The translations under genes and the position numbers were made by a program. Under the pieces are notes generated by a model. That model searched no databases. It was given only the letters and a program-made list of their open reading frames with translations, and was not told where the DNA came from. This document shows positions 60,698 through 64,000 of a stretch of 64,000 nucleotides of DNA, in pieces. How positions within the stretch are numbered: position 1 is the first letter of the stretch; every line of letters begins with the position of its first letter. The stretch is from contig CAVYRN010000009.1 of assembly GCA_963771015.1 (NCBI GenBank), positions 124,001-188,000 on the forward strand, given 5' to 3'. The stretch comes from CAVSJJ01 sp963771015. GTDB taxonomy: Bacteria > Actinomycetota > Actinomycetes > Actinomycetales > Dermatophilaceae.

Positions 60698-62074
60698 TCA
60701 GCCCAGGACGGCGCGCACGGCGGCCTCGAGGCGGCCGGGGTCATGCTCGCGAAGCTCGTAGCGCGCTCGGATGATGGGCGTGCTCACCGTGATGGCGCGG
60801 GTCAGGTCGATCGGCGTACCCGACACGACCGCGTCGACCTGCATCGCCTCGATCGTCGCGGCGAGGTCGTGCGACTGGGCCGCCCCGTAGCCCATCGCCG
60901 GCAGGATCCCCCGGGCGTTGGGGTAGCGAGCGTACGTCGTCGCGATCGAGCCCACGGCGTACGGTTCGGGGTCGACGATCTCGGCGACCCCCGCAGCCCG
61001 GGCGCCGACGACCCCGGCGCCGTACGTCATCGACCCGTGGGTGAGGGTGGGCCCGTCCTCGACGACGACCACCCGCTTGCCCGCGACGGCCGCCGGGTCC
61101 TCGACGGTGACCGGGCTGTCGCAGCGGAGCACCGCCGCCGCCGGGTTGAGCCGCGCGGCCGACGCCTCGACTGCCGCGATGTCCTCCTCAGTGGCCGAGT
61201 CGCACTTGTTGACGATGACGATGTCGGCCATCCGCAGGTTTGCCTCGCCCGGGTGGTATGCCGTCTCGTCCCCGGGCCGGAGCGGGTCGACGAGCACGAT
61301 GTGCAGGTCGCTCTCGTAGAACGGCAGGTCGTTGTTGCCGCCGTCCCAGAGGATGACGTCGGCCTCGGTCTCGGCCTGGCGGATGATCCGCTCGTAGTCG
61401 ACGCCGGCATACACGACGAAACCGTTGTCGATGTGTGGCTCGTACTCCTCGCGCTCCTCGATCGTGCAGTCGTGGGCCACGAGGTCGGCATACGTGGCGA
61501 ACCGTTGGACGGCCTGCTTGGCGAGATCGCCGTACGGCATCGGGTGGCGGATCGCGACGACCTTCTTGCCCATCGACGCGAGGATGCGCGAGAGGTAGCG
61601 CGTCGTCTGCGACTTGCCGACACCGGTACGCACGGCGGTGACGGCGATCACCGGCTTGGTCGAGCGGATCATCGTGTGTGCGCCGCCGAGCAGGGCGAAG
61701 TCCGCCCCCGCGGCGATCACCTGGGACGCCAGGTGCATGACCCGCGTGTGCGCGATGTCGGAGTAGGCCAGGACGACCTCGTCGATGCGCTCGCGGTGGA
61801 TGAGGTCGCTGAGCTCGGTCTCGTCGACGATGGGTATGCCGTCGGGGTAGCGTGCCCCGGCCAGCGAGGGGGGGTAGGTGCGTCCCTCGATGTCGGGGAT
61901 CTGGGTGGCCGTGAAGGCGACGACGTGCACTGCCGGGTCGTCGCGGTAGACGGTGTTGAAGTCGTGGAAGTCCCGGCCGGCGGCTCCGAGGATGATGATG
62001 CGGCGTGGCGTGGTGGCCGGGGCTTGCATGGACACGGTGCTGGCCGAGGGGTCGGCGGCGCTCGAGGTGCTCAT
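60698..62074 (-). CDS. Cyclic 2,3-diphosphoglycerate synthetase-like P-loop protein
   Basis: 458 residues with an N-terminal Rossmann-like segment (RRIIILGAAGRDFHDFN), a central P-loop AVRTGVGKSQTTRYLSRIL near residue 150 and VLVDPLRPGDETAYHPGEAN followed by IVIVNKCDSAT. This matches the archaeal cyclic 2,3-diphosphoglycerate synthetase family (COG2403, also called predicted GTPase). Archaeal members make an osmolyte/phosphate-storage compound; the bacterial role is not established. First gene on this minus strand after a cluster read towards it. Confidence 0.8.
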   Translation of the reverse strand: MSTSSAADPSASTVSMQAPATTPRRIIILGAAGRDFHDFNTVYRDDPAVHVVAFTATQIPDIEGRTYPPSLAGARYPDGIPIVDETELSDLIHRERIDEVVLAYSDIAHTRVMHLASQVIAAGADFALLGGAHTMIRSTKPVIAVTAVRTGVGKSQTTRYLSRILASMGKKVVAIRHPMPYGDLAKQAVQRFATYADLVAHDCTIEEREEYEPHIDNGFVVYAGVDYERIIRQAETEADVILWDGGNNDLPFYESDLHIVLVDPLRPGDETAYHPGEANLRMADIVIVNKCDSATEEDIAAVEASAARLNPAAAVLRCDSPVTVEDPAAVAGKRVVVVEDGPTLTHGSMTYGAGVVGARAAGVAEIVDPEPYAVGSIATTYARYPNARGILPAMGYGAAQSHDLAATIEAMQVDAVVSGTPIDLTRAITVSTPIIRARYELREHDPGRLEAAVRAVLG

Positions 62075-62160
62075 CTACGTCCTCACGGGCTGAGGTCGAC
62101 CGCCGGAACCGACTTGGCCGGATGCGGCTAGTCCTGGCTGCGGGACCCGCACGTGCCATC

Positions 62161-62922
62161 CTAGGAGCCCATGCGGCTCCTTATCGCCGTGGGTGGCGAT
62201 GCTCTCCTTCGACGAGGCGAGCTGCCGGCGACGACCGCGGCGAACCGGTCCGCGAGCGGCTGCCAGGACCAGCGCAGCTCCGCCTCGGCGGCGGCCACCG
62301 CGGTGGCGACCGAGACGTCGGTGTCGGCGATCGACCCGGTCGTGTTGGCCAGCCAGAGGGCGAAGATCGCCGGGGTCGTCTCCGGATGGAACTGCACCCC
62401 CCAGGCCCGCTCGGCGAAGCGCAGCGCCTGGATCGAGCCGTCGGGTCCGGTGGCGAGCACGGTGGCCCCGTCGGGGGTGCTCGTGACGACATCCTGGTTG
62501 TAGTGGATGGCCCGGCACTGGTCGGAGCCGGCCAGCAGCGGGTCGAGCCGCCCCGCGTCGGCGAGGGTGATGGGGCGAAGGCCGACGGCTGGTCCGGCGG
62601 GGTTGCGGCCGATCGTCCCGCCGAGGGCGACGGCGAGCATCTGGTACCCCAGGCACACGCCCAGGGTGGGAACGCCGTCCTCGACCGCTCGGGCCAGCAG
62701 GTCGCGGGTCGGGGCGAGCCAGCCGTGCTCGGTGTCGTCGGTGGCCCCCATGTAGCCGCCGAGCACGACGAGGCCGTCGTGCTCGACCCGTTCGGGAACG
62801 GGCCGACCGAGGTCGGCGCGGACGACGTCGACGGTCAGGCCGCGCTCGGCCCACCACTCGCCCAGCCAGGCGGGCGGCGCCTCCTCCTCGTGCTGGATGG
62901 CGAGCAGCCGGCGGCCGGTCAT
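62161..62922 (-). CDS. Class I glutamine amidotransferase-like protein
   Basis: 253 residues with a GMP-synthase-type amidotransferase fold. Catalytic triad candidates are Cys90 (GVCLGYQ), His179 and Glu181 (VQFHPE). It is a stand-alone domain without a synthetase partner, so the ammonia acceptor is unknown; such proteins are often annotated as GMP synthase-like. The 3' end is an arginine/serine-rich tail. Two bases separate it from the VIT gene, indicating co-transcription. Confidence 0.85.
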   Translation of the reverse strand: MTGRRLLAIQHEEEAPPAWLGEWWAERGLTVDVVRADLGRPVPERVEHDGLVVLGGYMGATDDTEHGWLAPTRDLLARAVEDGVPTLGVCLGYQMLAVALGGTIGRNPAGPAVGLRPITLADAGRLDPLLAGSDQCRAIHYNQDVVTSTPDGATVLATGPDGSIQALRFAERAWGVQFHPETTPAIFALWLANTTGSIADTDVSVATAVAAAEAELRWSWQPLADRFAAVVAGSSPRRRRASPPTAIRSRMGS

Positions 62923-62924
62923 GG

Positions 62925-63653
62925 TCAACCGACCTGGGTGCCGACGAGGCGGCCGATGGCGTAGGTCAGCGCCATCGCGGCGACACCGCCGCCGACGACC
63001 CGGATGACGGCTCGGGTGACCGGCGCCTTGCCCGTCCGAGCGCTCGCCGCACCGGTGATGGCGAGAGCGGCGACGACGGCGACGACGGTGATCGGCAGGC
63101 GCCACGCCACCGACGGGTTGAGCACCGCGACGAGCGGCAGCACGGCCCCGAGGGTGAAGGCGACGAACGACGCGAAGGCCGCGTGCCAGGGGTTGGTGAG
63201 CGAGGTCGGGTCGATGCCCAGCTCGATCTCGGCGTGGGCCGTGAGGGCGTCGTGGGCGGTCAGCTGGGCGGCGACCTCGCGGGCCACGTCGTCGGACAGG
63301 CCCTTGGCGGCGTAGAGGCCGGTCAGCTCGGCCAGCTCGTGCTCGGGGTCATCCTCGAGCTCACGGCGCTCCTTGGCGAGCAGCGCCTGCTCGGTGTCGC
63401 GCTGGGTGCTGACCGACACGTACTCGCCGACCGCCATGCTCATCGCCCCGGCAACGAGGCCGGCGAGGCCCGCCGTCAGGATCGTCGACCGGCTGGTCGT
63501 CGCCGCCGCGACGCCGATGACGAGCCCGGCCGTCGAGACGATGCCGTCGTTGGCGCCGAGCACCCCGGCCCGCAGCCAGTTCAGCCGGCTTCCGACGGCG
63601 AGGTCGTGCGGCTCGTTGTCGAGCAGATGATCGGCGGAGGACGGGTCAGTCAT
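62925..63653 (-). CDS. VIT1/CCC1-family transporter
   Basis: 242 residues with about five membrane segments. N-terminal LRAGVLGANDGIVSTAGLVI and GAMSMAVGEYVSVSTQRDTE are diagnostic of the vacuolar iron transporter family, which moves Fe or Mn out of the cytosol. A charged region between helices 2 and 3 (about 85-150) matches the metal-binding domain in family members. Start overlaps the pterin dehydratase stop by eight bases. Confidence 0.9.
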   Translation of the reverse strand: MTDPSSADHLLDNEPHDLAVGSRLNWLRAGVLGANDGIVSTAGLVIGVAAATTSRSTILTAGLAGLVAGAMSMAVGEYVSVSTQRDTEQALLAKERRELEDDPEHELAELTGLYAAKGLSDDVAREVAAQLTAHDALTAHAEIELGIDPTSLTNPWHAAFASFVAFTLGAVLPLVAVLNPSVAWRLPITVVAVVAALAITGAASARTGKAPVTRAVIRVVGGGVAAMALTYAIGRLVGTQVG

Positions 63654-63951
63654 GGGTCACTCCGTGGGCTCGGGCGGCGCTCGCGATGCGGTGCGCGAGC
63701 TCGATGTCGAGCTGGGTCACCCCGCCGGCGTCGTGTGTCGTCAGCAGCCAGTGGGTCGTGCGCCAGCGGATGTCGATGTCGGGATGATGGTTCATCTGCT
63801 CCGCCGCGTCGGCGGCGTCGACGACGATGGCGACGGCTGACAGGAAGTCAGGGGCCTGGATGCTCGTGACGATCGCGTCACCCCGACGCCCCCACCCGGG
63901 AAGGCCGGCCAGCTGGGTCTCCACCTCGTCATCGGTCAGGAGTCGGCTCAT
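63646..63951 (-). CDS. 4a-hydroxytetrahydrobiopterin dehydratase
   Basis: 101-residue PCD/DCoH-family enzyme. The active-site motif EQMNHHPDIDIRW includes Glu51, His55, His56 and Pro57. It recycles pterin cofactor after aromatic hydroxylation; no hydroxylase gene is in the window. First gene of the minus-strand run PCD-VIT-GATase, with overlapping or two-base junctions. The last 49 bases of the window contain no further gene start. Confidence 0.9.
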   Translation of the reverse strand: MSRLLTDDEVETQLAGLPGWGRRGDAIVTSIQAPDFLSAVAIVVDAADAAEQMNHHPDIDIRWRTTHWLLTTHDAGGVTQLDIELAHRIASAARAHGVTHD

Positions 63952-64000
63952 GAGGGCGATTATCCGGTACCCGCGGCCCCGGCACCGCCCCGGTGCGGCG

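Overview
The window is GC-rich (roughly 70 %) chromosomal DNA from an actinobacterium. Synteny (S10-spc-alpha ribosomal cluster, secY-adk-map, truA, rplM-rpsI-glmM, fumarase/xseB/xseA/ispH/ychF), the short adenylate kinase, zinc-type S14, heavy use of GTG/TTG starts and several apparently leaderless genes all fit this. Protein flavour suggests Micrococcales, perhaps Intrasporangiaceae/Dermatophilaceae; that family assignment is inference. No rRNA, tRNA, CRISPR, prophage or insertion sequence was seen.

Layout. (1) 0.17-12.3 kb: rpsJ to rplO, secY and adk, mostly overlapping or tightly spaced. rplD carries two one-base frameshifts in a lysine/alanine/aspartate/proline repeat, in front of a still-intact C-terminal domain. 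(2) 12.3-13.5 kb: a DUF559/AbiEi-like gene between two inverted copies of a long palindrome, then map. (3) 14.5-19.7 kb: a methylmalonyl-CoA mutase cassette (mutA-mutB-meaB) between map and infA, where these genes are not expected. (4) 19.8-23.8 kb: infA, rpmJ, rpsM, rpsK, rpsD, rpoA, rplQ. (5) 23.8-35.7 kb: an MFS exporter, truA, an ABC-F ATPase, a giant secreted amylase-pullulanase with an operator-like palindrome upstream, and an ArsR/MFS pair. (6) 35.9-50.5 kb: rplM-rpsI, glmM, then on the minus strand sugar kinase, class I fumarase and carbonic anhydrase; DUF4245; xseA/xseB; a TetR/drug-exporter divergon; ispH, rmuC, a Nudix gene and ychF. (7) 50.6-54.1 kb: a ZIP metal transporter behind a DtxR/IdeR-like box, then a three-gene operon of TetR regulator, SAM methyltransferase and a fused HgcA-HgcB-like corrinoid/ferredoxin membrane protein. 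(8) 54.4-64.0 kb: a secreted repeat protein, GNAT acetyltransferase, NAD-dependent epimerase, malQ, then on the minus strand a cyclic-2,3-diphosphoglycerate-synthetase-like GTPase, a glutamine amidotransferase, a VIT1/CCC1-type transporter and a pterin dehydratase.

The most interesting system is the TetR-methyltransferase-HgcAB-fusion operon. It keeps the HgcA cap-helix cysteine motif (NVWCAAGG) and an HgcB-type ferredoxin in one polypeptide, but its first cluster motif lacks one cysteine and the C-terminal cysteines of true HgcB are missing, so a role other than mercury methylation is likely. The second theme is repeated DNA. The heptamer GTATGCC/GGCATAC occurs about fifty times, in genes and as inverted pairs between genes, but is absent from the 5.5 kb around the HgcAB region. 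Two families of long palindromes sit at gene ends, and two unrelated genes take their last residues and stop codon from one of them.

Metabolically the window combines translation and protein export with propionate/methylmalonyl-CoA metabolism and alpha-glucan use (secreted amylase-pullulanase plus intracellular malQ).
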